The notes under the pieces: generated by a model
Seen by the model: only the letters and a program-made list of their open reading frames with translations
Databases searched by the model: none
What the model was told of the DNA's origin: nothing
Assembly (NCBI GenBank): GCA_030745875.1
Contig: JASLNT010000038.1
Location: forward strand, 17,786 to 81,785
Reading direction: 5' to 3'
Length of the DNA stretch: 64,000 nucleotides
Source of the DNA: Phycisphaerae bacterium
GTDB lineage: Bacteria > Planctomycetota > Phycisphaerae > SM23-33
Translations under genes and position numbers: made by a program
Part shown: piece by piece, positions 1 to 10,165 of the stretch
Position numbering within the stretch: the first letter of the stretch is position 1
How the letters are laid out: every line of letters begins with the position of its first letter

Positions 1-1802
1 CCGCGCCGGATGAACGTCTCGGCCCACGATCCGGAAGCAAGGTGCACAGCTTGTACGTGCAGGCGCCCGCCGGCGTCGTAGTTGAACGTAACCACAATCG
101 GCGAGCCCTTGGGCAATCCGGGCGGGAGCGACTTAATAATACACGTGCCGACCAGCAGACAATCTTCGGCGGTTTTTGACTCACCTTCGACAATTCGCAC
201 CAATACGTGTTTCTGGTCGTCAGCTACGGTGGCGTAGCATTTGGTTTCCCGTACGGGCAGAGGAGTATTCTTTGCGATCAGCGGCGAGACGACCAGACGC
301 CCGCTTTGCGTCTCAGCCACCACCCCAAGGGTGTGCGCATTGACGCTTGTAGTGTGGATCGATCCGATCAAAGTGGTTAACTCCGCACCCAACCAGTCCA
401 GAAACTCTTCTCGTTTCTCGTTGTCTATCGCCGTCGTGTCGAAATGACGCTGGGCCTGTTGGTCTGGAGCCGGCGCGGGCGATTCGCATTTAAGAGCGGC
501 GGCCAGTTCGTCCAGAGGCGATGTCCCGACGGGAGGCTCGGCTTGAGGAGCGATGGCGGCTTCGGCAAGTCGCCCCAGTTCCGTCGCAGATTCCATCTCG
601 CCGGCAGGCGAGACCACGTTCACTTCGGCGGCAGGCACAATCTCCACCGATTCATCAACATCATCTTCACGCAACTCCTCTTGCGGCGCCTCCGCTCGCC
701 CACTGTTGGCCACACAAACCGCCGCATGAATAGCCGCTCCATGCGCGACGGCCTCGTCGGGAGAAATCGACACGTCGGGTATCATGCCCGTGACTCTCGC
801 GAGCATTGCCTGGACCTGCGGCATGCGGGTGGACCCCCCCACCGCGAGCACGTCGTCAACATCTCCCCAGGTGATTCCGGCGTCTCTGACGGCTCGGCTG
901 AGACGGCTTTCAGTGCGGAAGAGCAGGTCAGCGGTCATTTCCTCAAACTGGCTGCGGGTCAGCTTGCCTCTGAGGGTCTTTCCGGCGTGATTCACTACAA
1001 ACAGCGTGTGGTCCCTGCGCGAGAGATCTTTCTTCATCTCCTCGGCGGTCGATTCCAGTTGCTGTCGGCTGAGCGGGTCATCGCGGGGATCCTGACCGTG
1101 TTCCGTGATGAACATGTCGGCCAGATGATCGTACAGGCGTTTGTCCCAATCTCTTCCGCCCAGTTGCACATCGCCCGCGGTAGCCAACACTGCAAGATCG
1201 TATCCCACCGCCCGCAAAACAGTAACGTCGAAGGTGCCTCCGCCAAGATCGTAAACGACGGAAATCTCGGGCAGTTGTCCGTCCGCGTGCAGGATTTCGG
1301 TCACACCGCCCTCGGGCGTGGTGTACGAACGGAACGCGTGCGCAAGCGCCGCAGCCGTCGGTTCGTTTATGATCCCTATGAGCTCCAGCCCGGCAGAGTG
1401 CGCTGCTGCTGCAGTCGCCTGGCGACGATTCTCGTCGAAGTAAGCCGGAACGGTGATTACCGCTCCGTCAATTGGACCGAGGCGGGCCTCGGCGTCCTGG
1501 ACGAGCTTCTTGATTATGATCGCGCTAACGTTTATCGGCGATATGGTTCTGCCTCGAATAGTCTTGGGGTACGACTCATCACCCATGTAGCGTTTAACGT
1601 CTTCGGCTACATTGCCCGGTTCGGCGAGCGCTGCGCGTTTGCCCTCGCGCCCGACGATAGCTGAATCATCTGACTCAAACAACACCACCGAAGGCGTAGT
1701 GAGTTCGCCTTCGGCGTTTGGGATTGTGATTGGACGCCCTTGCGGGCCGAGATGAGCAACGGCTGAAAACGTGGTGCCAAGATCGATTCCGATATAGTTC
1801 AT
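1..1802 (-). CDS. Hsp70/DnaK-family chaperone, 3' end outside the window
   Basis: The reverse strand reads from an ATG at 1802 to the window edge without a stop, about 600 residues. The N-terminus carries the Hsp70 phosphate-1 motif (IGIDLGTTFSAVA), and the phosphate-2 motif DLGGGTFDV lies near residue 185. The nucleotide-binding domain runs to about residue 365. An Ala/Glu/Pro-rich linker of roughly 90 residues follows, and then a beta-type substrate-binding segment (from about 455) that runs off the window. A GAGGA ribosome site precedes the ATG. Canonical DnaK has only a short hydrophobic linker, so the long acidic insert marks this as a divergent Hsp70 paralogue rather than the housekeeping copy. 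No grpE or dnaJ is visible. It is transcribed divergently from guaA, with 221 bp between. The long open frame on the other strand is a shadow. Confidence 0.9.
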   Translation of the reverse strand, partial: MNYIGIDLGTTFSAVAHLGPQGRPITIPNAEGELTTPSVVLFESDDSAIVGREGKRAALAEPGNVAEDVKRYMGDESYPKTIRGRTISPINVSAIIIKKLVQDAEARLGPIDGAVITVPAYFDENRRQATAAAAHSAGLELIGIINEPTAAALAHAFRSYTTPEGGVTEILHADGQLPEISVVYDLGGGTFDVTVLRAVGYDLAVLATAGDVQLGGRDWDKRLYDHLADMFITEHGQDPRDDPLSRQQLESTAEEMKKDLSRRDHTLFVVNHAGKTLRGKLTRSQFEEMTADLLFRTESRLSRAVRDAGITWGDVDDVLAVGGSTRMPQVQAMLARVTGMIPDVSISPDEAVAHGAAIHAAVCVANSGRAEAPQEELREDDVDESVEIVPAAEVNVVSPAGEMESATELGRLAEAAIAPQAEPPVGTSPLDELAAALKCESPAPAPDQQAQRHFDTTAIDNEKREEFLDWLGAELTTLIGSIHTTSVNAHTLGVVAETQSGRLVVSPLIAKNTPLPVRETKCYATVADDQKHVLVRIVEGESKTAEDCLLVGTCIIKSLPPGLPKGSPIVVTFNYDAGGRLHVQAVHLASGSWAETFIRR

Positions 1803-2023
1803 CCAGAACATCCTCAAGTATGCGACCTGCTGATCGCGTGCTACTGAGTATACACCGCAGGCAAAGTGGTGTGAAGCAGTTATGTGCGTCCAAGCGTCCG
1901 TGAAAGCTCGCTTCTGAACTGGAGCGTAATCCTCGGCGAACAAAAAAAGCTGTCGGTAATTGCTTGCGCCCGGTCGGATGCGTATCATGTTCTCTTTCCA
2001 GACGACTCAACAGAGGCAGAGCA

Positions 2024-3592
2024 ATGAGTTCACTTGCAGGTTCCATCGAAAAATCTGAGACAATCGTCATCCTGGACTTCGGCAGCCAATACGCCCAACT
2101 CATCGCCAGACGCGTTCGAGACAGCGGAGTCTACAGTGTTCTGGCGCGCCCGGACGTTTCAGCCGACGAACTTAAGGAAATCAACGTCAAGGGTCTGATC
2201 TTTACCGGCGGACCGTCCAGCGTTTATGAAGAAGGCGCCCCAAAGTGCCGCGCGGAAATACTCGATCTCGGCGTCCCGATTCTTGGAATCTGCTATGGAA
2301 TGCAGATCTCAGCCCATCTGATGGGATCGAAAGTCGATTCCGGTGAGTCGCGGGAATACGGACGGACAGCATTGCGGATCACCGAGCCAGACGGGTTGCT
2401 AAAGAACATTCCGACAGAAACAACCGTCTGGATGAGTCACGGTGATCAGGTGCGCACCCTTGGAGACGACTTTGTTCCGCTGGCGGCGACCCCGACCTGC
2501 CCGATCGCCGCAGTCAAACATAAGACTCGCCCGTTCTACGGCGTGCAATTCCACCCTGAAGTTACTCACACGCCGCACGGAGGCGAGATATTCACCAACT
2601 TCCTGTTCGACATCTGCCAGTGCAACGGGTTGTGGAAAATGAGTTCGTTCGTCGACGCCGTGGTCGCCGACGTGCAGTCGCAAGTCGGACCGGATGAGAA
2701 AGTAATCTGCGGCCTGTCGGGCGGAGTCGATTCTTCCGTGGTCGCCGCAATGCTTCACAAAGCCGTCGGAGACCGCCTTGAGTGCATCTTCGTGGACAAC
2801 GGCCTGCTGCGAATGAATGAAGTTGAGCTTGTTGAAAGCACTTTCAAGGATCACTTCAAGCTGAATCTAACCACCGTTCGGGCCGCCGACGAATTCCTTG
2901 GTAAGCTTGCCGGCGTAGCCGAGCCTCAAGAGAAACGCCGGATAATAGGGCATACGTTCATCGACATGTTCAAGGCCGAAGCCGGACACATAGAAAACGC
3001 CCGCTATCTCGCTCAGGGAACGCTTTATCCCGACGTGATAGAATCCGGCCATTCGCTCGCTGGCACAGCCGCCAACATCAAGCTTCACCACAACGTGGGC
3101 GGTCTGCCCGAACAATTGGGATTCGAACTCATCGAGCCGCTCCGTGACCTGTTCAAGGACGAGGTGCGGCAGGTTGGCGAGCTTCTCGGATTGCCCGAAC
3201 ATTTGGTCTGGCGCCATCCATTCCCCGGTCCGGGGCTTGCGGTGCGTTGCCTTGGCGAGGTGACGCTGGAGAAACTCGATATCCTCCGGCGAGCCGACAA
3301 CATTTTCCTTGAGGAGATAGTCGCCAACAATTTATACCGCCAAACCTCCCAGACATTCGCCGTGATCCTGCCCGTGCAGTCGGTGGGCGTGATGGGCGAC
3401 GGGCGAACGTACGAAAATGTAGTCGCCTTGCGATCCGTAGACACTAAGGATTTCATGACCGCCGACTGGTCGCGAATCCCCTACGATATCCTCGCCACCG
3501 TTTCCAACAGGATCATTAACGAGGTCCGAGGCGTCAATAGAGTTGTGTACGACATAAGCTCCAAGCCGCCGGCTACGATCGAGTGGGAATAG
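2024..3592 (+). CDS. guaA: GMP synthase (glutamine-hydrolysing)
   Basis: This enzyme aminates XMP to GMP using glutamine and ATP. The start at 2024 is chosen because GAGG lies 7 bases upstream; the upstream in-frame ATG at 1964 would add 20 residues with no family resemblance. The 522-residue length is normal. The N-terminal class I amidotransferase domain has the nucleophile Cys90 in GICYGMQ and the His/Glu pair in [11 protein letters not shown]. The ATP-pyrophosphatase P-loop SGGVDSS is at about residue 232. The C-terminal dimerisation domain ends in the typical PATIEWE. All catalytic motifs are intact. The partner gene guaB lies 56 kb away at 59466, so the guanine branch is complete in this window but split. 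Confidence 0.98.
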   Translation: MSSLAGSIEKSETIVILDFGSQYAQLIARRVRDSGVYSVLARPDVSADELKEINVKGLIFTGGPSSVYEEGAPKCRAEILDLGVPILGICYGMQISAHLMGSKVDSGESREYGRTALRITEPDGLLKNIPTETTVWMSHGDQVRTLGDDFVPLAATPTCPIAAVKHKTRPFYGVQFHPEVTHTPHGGEIFTNFLFDICQCNGLWKMSSFVDAVVADVQSQVGPDEKVICGLSGGVDSSVVAAMLHKAVGDRLECIFVDNGLLRMNEVELVESTFKDHFKLNLTTVRAADEFLGKLAGVAEPQEKRRIIGHTFIDMFKAEAGHIENARYLAQGTLYPDVIESGHSLAGTAANIKLHHNVGGLPEQLGFELIEPLRDLFKDEVRQVGELLGLPEHLVWRHPFPGPGLAVRCLGEVTLEKLDILRRADNIFLEEIVANNLYRQTSQTFAVILPVQSVGVMGDGRTYENVVALRSVDTKDFMTADWSRIPYDILATVSNRIINEVRGVNRVVYDISSKPPATIEWE

Positions 3593-3647
3593 GCCTGACC
3601 AAGCCGATTAGTTTCAGCATGTGATTCCGCGCCCGTCGGAGGCCCCG

Positions 3648-5357
3648 ATGTTCTGGCGAAGAAAATCCTATGATATCCTCCCGGCGTTGTCCATTCGCGG
3701 ACCTGAGCTGCGCCGATCCATGCGCCTGGTGACGTCCGCCTGGATGATGGGCGTAGTGTGGATGTTTGCGGTGTCGGGAAGCCGCCTGAACCTCTTTGGG
3801 CGAATGCTGGGCTTTAATGACTTCCATTTCGGAATGTTGACGGCGTTGACCTTTCTGGCGACTTTCGCACAACTAGCCGCGACAATACTCGTCGAGCGCA
3901 GCGGTCTCAAGAAACACCAGTTCCTCGTGTGCGGATTGATATCGCGATTCCTGTGGATCGTTATAGCAACTATACCGCTGATTTTTCCGCTCCCGTCACA
4001 ATGGGCCGTCTGGAGCATGCTGACACTGGTGCTGATAAGCTCACTGATGCTGTCTTTGGCGACCCCGGCGTGGCATACGTGGATGGGCGACCTTATCCCG
4101 AGACGAATCCGAGGTCGATACTTCGCAACGAGAAACGCCTTCACGCTCCTTGTGAAGATACCCTCCGTCATCTTCCTGGGTCTGCTGCTTGACAGTGTCA
4201 CTCGCGCTCATCCCGACGGAAGCTCCGCCCCTGTAATATCAGCAGCCATACAGCCGACATTGCTCTGGTTCATCTGCGGAGTCTTCTTCGTCGCGGGTCT
4301 GTTGGGCATGGCTGACATACTGGTGTTCTTTAGGATCCGCGAGGTCATTGGGACTACTCCTGACACACCACGGGTCCCGGCGGTTGATATTCGAATAGAC
4401 CCTGGCGGAAGTGATGCGGTTTTCGCCCGACTGTCTCACGCGGTACGATATCTCCGGGCTGTTTTTCGACAACTTCTGCTCGAACCGCTCGCCGACCCGG
4501 TTTTTCGGCGATACGTCGCGTACAGCGCAACGACCACCTTCGCGCTTACGGTCGCCGGGCAGTACTTCTGGCGCACCCTGCTTGAGAATTACAGATTCGG
4601 GCAGCTCGGATCGGACATGCTGTTCGTGGTCATGGGACCGCTAGCGAGTCTGGCGTCGTTGCGTCTTGTCGGGAGATTGCTCGACAAATGGGGACGTCGC
4701 CCCGTGCTGCTGCTGGGCACGTCGCTTATTATCTTCTCGATAACGCCCTATTTCTTCGCAACGCGATACACGCCCGCTCCGCAATTTGTGCTCGACTCAG
4801 CCAACTACATCGCCTCAGCAATCGGCGGGGTCTTCGGATACGGCGACTTCGTTTGGTTCACGCCGAAAAGTCCCGTGGGTCCGTGGTTGGTGATGCTAAT
4901 TGCCATAATCATCGGCGGGATCGGATGGACTGCAATCATGCTGGCGCAGAACAATATAATCCTCAGCTTCGCCGACAGTCACGGTCGCAGCAAATACGTT
5001 GCCGCCCACGCTGTTCTGATTTCGATGGGCGGCGTGCTGGGCGGTGTCGTGGGCGGGGTGACGGCGTATATTACGCGAGGACTTCAGACCAATCCCATTG
5101 TTTTTGGTCCCGTGGATGAAGCAGGCAATCACACGGTGTTCATGTGGAACAACTGGCATGTCACGTTTGCACTGTCGTTCGGCGCCCGCATAGTCGCATT
5201 GCTGCTCCTGATCAATATGACCGACCCGGGAGCCAGACCCGCCCGCGACATGCTCCGCCACGCACGCCATAATATCTACAATATCTTCGGAGTTCTGTTG
5301 TTTCCCCTCCGCAGTCTGGGCCGCTCGAAGCCAGATCGCGACAATCGTAATCAGTAA
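3648..5357 (+). CDS. Major facilitator superfamily-like transporter
   Basis: A 569-residue polytopic inner-membrane protein with about 12 hydrophobic segments. After the fourth segment it has the basic loop RRIRGRYFATRN, typical of the MFS loop 2-3 region in this divergent group, and a second basic loop GRLLDKWGRRPVLLLG at mid-protein resembling the repeated MFS motif A. The ATG at 3648 is preferred because GGAGG sits 5 bases upstream; a GTG at 3621 is possible. A long periplasmic loop containing the segment VFGYGDFVWFTPKSPVGP divides two of the later helices. The substrate cannot be read from sequence. It follows guaA by 55 bp in the same direction and may be cotranscribed. Confidence 0.8.
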   Translation: MFWRRKSYDILPALSIRGPELRRSMRLVTSAWMMGVVWMFAVSGSRLNLFGRMLGFNDFHFGMLTALTFLATFAQLAATILVERSGLKKHQFLVCGLISRFLWIVIATIPLIFPLPSQWAVWSMLTLVLISSLMLSLATPAWHTWMGDLIPRRIRGRYFATRNAFTLLVKIPSVIFLGLLLDSVTRAHPDGSSAPVISAAIQPTLLWFICGVFFVAGLLGMADILVFFRIREVIGTTPDTPRVPAVDIRIDPGGSDAVFARLSHAVRYLRAVFRQLLLEPLADPVFRRYVAYSATTTFALTVAGQYFWRTLLENYRFGQLGSDMLFVVMGPLASLASLRLVGRLLDKWGRRPVLLLGTSLIIFSITPYFFATRYTPAPQFVLDSANYIASAIGGVFGYGDFVWFTPKSPVGPWLVMLIAIIIGGIGWTAIMLAQNNIILSFADSHGRSKYVAAHAVLISMGGVLGGVVGGVTAYITRGLQTNPIVFGPVDEAGNHTVFMWNNWHVTFALSFGARIVALLLLINMTDPGARPARDMLRHARHNIYNIFGVLLFPLRSLGRSKPDRDNRNQ

Positions 5358-5360
5358 ACG

Positions 5361-6575
5361 CTACTCGGCGACGGGTTTCAGCAGAAGAATATCGCCATCA
5401 CAGGGATTAACTGTGTGAGTTCGAGCTGTTTTGCCTGATGACAGGGACACTCGCGCTCTGGCGAACGTGACGGTCACGGGTTTGGCGCCCATCGGATTGT
5501 AGATGACCGTTCCGTTGTCGAATTCCCGCCGTACGCTTCGATCGTGATTGGCCCTGCCCAAGCCCTTGGGCTTTCCGAGCGATTTGTTCCAGAACGGATA
5601 CCAGTTGTGTCTATGATCTCCTGAGGGCAACGGATTGGGATCCGAGAACAAACAGTATCCGTTCGAGTAAGTAAGCGACAGCGTAGTTGCCGCACGCATC
5701 AGGTGAAGATCATTTCGCGACTTGTGATACCATGTTTCGAGACAGTTTATTCGCGGTTTGCGGAGGTTCTTCTCGGCCCAGACAAGCGTCTGTGCGATCT
5801 TCTTCCAGTGATCCGCCGTGCTGGATCGGTAGCACTCCATGAAGTATCCGTTGATGAACTTCGCCGTCTTAGGAGTCGCTCGATCGTTCGGATTAGTCAG
5901 TATCAACGCGTCAGATCCAACAGCCTTCCTAACCAACTCAATCAACGCCAGCCGATCATCGTCATCACGCCACCAATCAAGCATGACTCCATCGACAACA
6001 CCACTTCTCACCGCAGCGGCGGCTTGGACGGCGACATGCCTGCGGTAAGCGTCATTGGAGAAATCCATCTGCAAATGACCGCCTTCGGCCCATCCAACCA
6101 TCTTCTTCCCACCCCTGTCTCGCCTCCACCACTTGTGATCCGGCGGAAACCAATTCTTGTTTGCGTCGCGATAACGTATCTCCGCCAGAAGAATCAAGTT
6201 TGGATTCTTGCCGAGCAACTTCCTGCGTCTCTCAAGACCACGCGGAACACTCTCCTTGCGAAATCGACTCGCAAGACCGGAGTACTTGTGGTCCCATCGC
6301 AAACCAAAGAATCCAACACCGTGAAACAGCAAATCGTGGCGAGCGATTGTTGTCAGCTTGTCTTCATTCTTGAGATTATCCGCAGGATTCCAAGCCTGGA
6401 ACACTGAAGGAAATGCTCGGGATTCAATGCGTTTGCGGATTGATTGGGCGCCCGGCGTATCGCGCGGATTAGTTGCGCCAAGCACATGCTCGACTCCAAT
6501 TGTAACAGCCGCCGCACCAATACCCAGCGTCTCGATGAACTCACGCCTACTGTACTTCCGCATCCTTGTCATCAT
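5361..6575 (-). CDS. Tat-exported putative glycoside hydrolase (TIM-barrel type)
   Basis: The 404-residue product begins with a twin-arginine signal (SRREFIETLGIGAAAVTIG). The body contains barrel-like strands with acidic ends, such as VDGVMLDWWRDDDD and NGYFMECYRS. The Asp and Glu in these segments are in positions expected of a retaining glycosidase. The overall pattern resembles the hypothetical glycosyl-hydrolase group GHL15 and related alpha-amylase-like barrels, but this is recall, not a search. A small C-terminal beta domain (about 350-404) follows, as in many amylase-like enzymes. AGAGAGGA lies just before two tandem ATGs; either could be used. It is convergent with the transporter (3 bp gap) and divergent from the phosphoesterase. 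Confidence 0.6.
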   Translation of the reverse strand: MMTRMRKYSRREFIETLGIGAAAVTIGVEHVLGATNPRDTPGAQSIRKRIESRAFPSVFQAWNPADNLKNEDKLTTIARHDLLFHGVGFFGLRWDHKYSGLASRFRKESVPRGLERRRKLLGKNPNLILLAEIRYRDANKNWFPPDHKWWRRDRGGKKMVGWAEGGHLQMDFSNDAYRRHVAVQAAAAVRSGVVDGVMLDWWRDDDDRLALIELVRKAVGSDALILTNPNDRATPKTAKFINGYFMECYRSSTADHWKKIAQTLVWAEKNLRKPRINCLETWYHKSRNDLHLMRAATTLSLTYSNGYCLFSDPNPLPSGDHRHNWYPFWNKSLGKPKGLGRANHDRSVRREFDNGTVIYNPMGAKPVTVTFARARVSLSSGKTARTHTVNPCDGDILLLKPVAE

Positions 6576-6655
6576 GTCCTCTCTTCAGATTCTCTCTTAA
6601 TTGTCGCACACACTCAACCTTGTCTTGCTTCCTGGAGCAAGGTATTCTCATTGTG

Positions 6656-7606
6656 ATGAAGACAAAACTCACAATCTTAAGCACGATTTTCCTCTCCGGT
6701 TGCTGTCTCTGCGGTAAGGCCCCGCGGATCGCCAATCCCCTCTCGCCAACTGAACCGTTCCGCATAGCGATTATTCCCGATACGCAGTGGGCGTCGCTAA
6801 AGTGGCCGGGGGTGCTTAAGACAACGACAAGGTGGATCGCCGCCAATCACGAATCGATGGACATTAAGTACGTCCTGCACGTTGGCGACATGGTCGAAAA
6901 CGGGCACGCCGACGGCGAGTGGAAGAACTTTAACGCGGCAATGAGCGTATTGGATGGTAAGGTCCCGTATATCCTGGCGGTGGGAAATCACGACATCGGT
7001 AAAACCGCCGACGCCGGCGGCACGACGAAGTTCAACGAGTATTTTCCCCGCAAGCGATTTACGCAACTCGCAGGATTCGGAGGAACGTATCCCCGCAGGA
7101 AGAACGACAACTCATACCACACTTTTGATGCGGGCGGAATTGTCTGGCTGGTGATAGCTCTGAAATTCTGTCCGACAGATGAAGAACTCAAATGGGCCAA
7201 CGACATCGTAGCCCTGCATCCGGGCCACCAGGTTATCGTCCTGACCCACTCGTACCTGACCCATCGCGGGCGGGACACAAGCGGGGAGAATATCTGGAAC
7301 AGGTTCGTTAAATCGCACGAGAACATCCTGATGGTGCTGTGCGGTCACTTGTCGACTGTACACTACGTCTCGACGGGCGATAAAGGGAATAAAGTCTACG
7401 AAATGTTGTTCGATTGGCAGAACGACAGGCAACCCGAGCCCAACAGTTATTTCGTGCTGGCGGAAATCGATCCTGTCAGCAAGAGAATATCCATCCGCAC
7501 ATATTCACCGCTGCTCGACAACTACAAAACCGACCCCCGTGCAAAGTTCGAATTCCGCGATGTTAAATTCGTCTCAGATCGCAACGCCGCACTTACAGCG
7601 AATTGA
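6656..7606 (+). CDS. Calcineurin-like metallophosphoesterase lipoprotein
   Basis: A 316-residue protein with a lipoprotein signal (hydrophobic stretch ending LSGC), so it is probably anchored outside the inner membrane. The metallophosphoesterase motifs appear in order: IIPDTQW, HVGDMVENG, VGNHD, VLTHSYLTH and CGHLS, giving the Asp, Asn and His ligands of a two-metal centre. The start at 6656 is chosen because the signal peptide begins there; the longer frame from 6566 adds an implausible polar lead. Similar planctomycete proteins accompany sugar-degrading proteins, but no substrate is readable. The last 14 bp overlap the convergent gene on the other strand. Confidence 0.88.
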   Translation: MKTKLTILSTIFLSGCCLCGKAPRIANPLSPTEPFRIAIIPDTQWASLKWPGVLKTTTRWIAANHESMDIKYVLHVGDMVENGHADGEWKNFNAAMSVLDGKVPYILAVGNHDIGKTADAGGTTKFNEYFPRKRFTQLAGFGGTYPRRKNDNSYHTFDAGGIVWLVIALKFCPTDEELKWANDIVALHPGHQVIVLTHSYLTHRGRDTSGENIWNRFVKSHENILMVLCGHLSTVHYVSTGDKGNKVYEMLFDWQNDRQPEPNSYFVLAEIDPVSKRISIRTYSPLLDNYKTDPRAKFEFRDVKFVSDRNAALTAN

Positions 7607-10043
7607 GTCTCCGGAGCTTCGGGGGATTCTTGTCTGATTCAATCTTTGCGATCGTTTTGTCGATCTCTGCAATACTCGCCTGCATTAGTTTGGCCAGCCG
7701 CCTGTCACTGGTGAAACGGCGTTTCAATTCCTTGAGTTCGCCAACAACCCCGCGAGCCGCCCCGCCGTAGCTTGCCAGAATCTTCAGGCACACCGGCGTT
7801 CTCCGGGCCTTGCCCCATGTCTCCAGCTTAATGATCTTCATGCACAATGGAATTCCTTCGGCGATTCGCAAACGGGCGAACAGGTCCAGGCCTTTCAGGC
7901 GAATGCCGCTGGCGAACATCACGCCGCTGGGAGCCGGCTGGTCAATTGAACGATGAATCGCCTTCAGCAACGGTTTGATCTCTTCGTAGGTGAGACTTCT
8001 GTAGATCGAACTTACCGCTCCGCGTGCTCGTCCGTCGTCGTTTGTCAGCAGCTTCTCGACCGCGGGATAAAGCAGGTTCCGGTCCACGCCCTTCAGGTCG
8101 CGTGCGATCAGTCCGTTCATACGCAACGCCCCGCCGGGATAGAACAGAGCAAAGCAAAGGTAGCGCTGCGTGAATTCACGCGGATCGTCCGGGTAGTTGC
8201 GGACGGCGAGTTTGAGCATGTCGGGCACGGCCTGCCGGGCTGGCTTGCCAATATCGGACAAGGCGTATGACGCCTGAATGCGAAGCCAGAGATCCGGATG
8301 ATTCAGCAGTTTTCTCAGTGCGGGAACGGCTGCGGCGCCGCGAGCTTTCATGGCCCCAAGGGCCCGGCAGGCGCCATATCGCGGTGTCATATCCTTATCG
8401 CCGAGCATTGCTATCAACCGCGGTGCGATATTCTCGGATTTCTTGTCGGCCAGCACCGCAGCAGCACGGTATCGCACCGCCGACGACCAGCTTCGCAGGC
8501 GCACGAAGAGTTCGTCTGCGCTCATTGCCCGGTAGCGATCCACGCCTATATCCCACGAGCTGAACCCCCTGCCGGCATCGATCACGCCTTTGAGGTCGCG
8601 ACCGCTGATCTTCGTTTTTGCGTTGGTGTTCTTGCCCGTGATGTAGAGCTTTTTAAGCGGAAGCGCACACGAGAGGATGTGCGATCCAGTGCAGTCCCAG
8701 TTTCCGTATTTGTGCTCGGACCCCGCCGAGCCCGCACCGCCCTGGTAAGGGAAGCCGCCGTCGGCGCGTCGGCCCAGATCGTAGAACCAGCGTTGTTCCT
8801 TGAGGAACGCCGCGGCCGCCTCATCGCCAGCCCGACTTGCGGCCAGCGGACCCCACAAATAGCTGAAATAGTTGCCCGTGTGGCCTCTTTCCCGTTCGTC
8901 GTACGAAGCGGTGACCATTCGAGAGAAGAACGTGGCACCGGCGGTGTGGTTCTGTACGTCGAACATTACCGCAGCAATGGAGTTCTTCCCGTTGTCGTCG
9001 TGCACTGTCCATCCGGGCCTGTGATCGCCGTAGGGAATTGCGCCCTTGCCAATGTAAAAGCCGAAGAACTTGTTGCCGCGATCAATGGCCTTGGCGACGA
9101 CGGCGTCGCGAACACCGCACTTAACCGCCAGGACCAATGATGTCTGGCAGACCAGCCCGGCCTGATTCAGCGCACCGTATCCGCCCAGGGAGCCGTGTTC
9201 TCGTCCTCCGTTGGCCTGCGGCCAGGCCATACCGTGCCCCCAGGTGCCCACGCCGCTCTGCCCCCTGGCGATATTCGTGCTTAACTCCCGAATCGCCGGC
9301 AGGACGTACTTGTCGCCGGTGGCAAGGTAGTACTCGGTCAGGAACAGATTGGTGTATCCCCACCGCCAGGCGACCATGCCCTGGCCTCCGTGGAGTTTTA
9401 GCTTCAGATCGCTCGGACCGCACTTGCGGGCGAAATCGCGGACCATGGGCAGGTATTTGCTCTTGCCCGACGCCAGCAGGGCCAATGCGTTGATCTGTGC
9501 GGGAATACCGCCCCTGAGCCCCGTCGCTGCGATACGCCGACAGCCCGCGTCGAGGATTTTCGCGGACTTAGCGCAGTTGTAGGGCGCCGTTGCGCTATAG
9601 GCTCCCATGACCGGCAGCTTGATCGTGACGGTCTTCCTTACACCCTTTCGCCAGATCGTCAGCTTCAGCGCCCCGCGGGCTGAAAGCGTTTCGGCGTGGG
9701 CTATGGCGCGGCCGAAACTCTTGCGGGCGTCGTCGGTGAACGCCGAACCCCCCGCTCCAAGGATTACGTCGCCGACGACCAGCACGCCATCGGCTGGCGA
9801 GCCGCGGTCGACTTTCGTCACGAGAATCTGTCGGCTGTTGGTGGTCTCAAGTCTCCACGACCACATCCAGCCGCGAGCGCCGGTTGGCCCGAGGTTCCAA
9901 TCATGGGACTTATCAGGCCGCCCGCCAGCCGTCAGGTCCGGAACCTTGGGGGCAGTCCTGGCCGCATCGCAAAACTCCGCGCCGCCGATCAGCACAACGG
10001 CCAGCATAATTGTCAGATTGCGCAACTTGTATGGATTCTTCAC
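7593..10043 (-). CDS. Secreted PDZ plus HEAT-repeat protein, DUF6288-like
   Basis: An 816-residue exported protein. I chose the GTG start at 10043 because an AAGGCGG ribosome site lies 7-8 bases upstream and a signal peptide follows at once; an ATG at 10076 is the alternative. After the signal a PDZ-like module (about 50-130) contains SPADGVLVVGDVILGAGG. A long alpha-helical central domain follows, with Trp/Gly-rich segments such as GNYFSYLWGPLAASRAG suggesting an alpha/alpha toroid. The C-terminal third has HEAT repeats (for example YGACRALGAMKARGAAAVPA and IQASYALSDIGKPARQAVPD). The arrangement matches my memory of DUF6288 proteins of planctomycetes. No function is established. It overlaps the convergent phosphoesterase by 14 bp. 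Confidence 0.75.
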   Translation of the reverse strand: MKNPYKLRNLTIMLAVVLIGGAEFCDAARTAPKVPDLTAGGRPDKSHDWNLGPTGARGWMWSWRLETTNSRQILVTKVDRGSPADGVLVVGDVILGAGGSAFTDDARKSFGRAIAHAETLSARGALKLTIWRKGVRKTVTIKLPVMGAYSATAPYNCAKSAKILDAGCRRIAATGLRGGIPAQINALALLASGKSKYLPMVRDFARKCGPSDLKLKLHGGQGMVAWRWGYTNLFLTEYYLATGDKYVLPAIRELSTNIARGQSGVGTWGHGMAWPQANGGREHGSLGGYGALNQAGLVCQTSLVLAVKCGVRDAVVAKAIDRGNKFFGFYIGKGAIPYGDHRPGWTVHDDNGKNSIAAVMFDVQNHTAGATFFSRMVTASYDERERGHTGNYFSYLWGPLAASRAGDEAAAAFLKEQRWFYDLGRRADGGFPYQGGAGSAGSEHKYGNWDCTGSHILSCALPLKKLYITGKNTNAKTKISGRDLKGVIDAGRGFSSWDIGVDRYRAMSADELFVRLRSWSSAVRYRAAAVLADKKSENIAPRLIAMLGDKDMTPRYGACRALGAMKARGAAAVPALRKLLNHPDLWLRIQASYALSDIGKPARQAVPDMLKLAVRNYPDDPREFTQRYLCFALFYPGGALRMNGLIARDLKGVDRNLLYPAVEKLLTNDDGRARGAVSSIYRSLTYEEIKPLLKAIHRSIDQPAPSGVMFASGIRLKGLDLFARLRIAEGIPLCMKIIKLETWGKARRTPVCLKILASYGGAARGVVGELKELKRRFTSDRRLAKLMQASIAEIDKTIAKIESDKNPPKLRRLNSL

Positions 10044-10165
10044 GTTAGATCCGCCTTCTTGGTTAGGGTGAGACAAGACGGAAGATCATACACAAATATG
10101 CATCCCCTTGCACGATTCTTCGGTTCGATATACCCTACGGATTCGCCTCGCATATGGAGAACGTC

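Noticed and set aside
444..1664. 406-codon plus-strand open frame
   Set aside because: It is the mirror of the Hsp70 gene on the minus strand, which has all family motifs; the plus-strand product has none.
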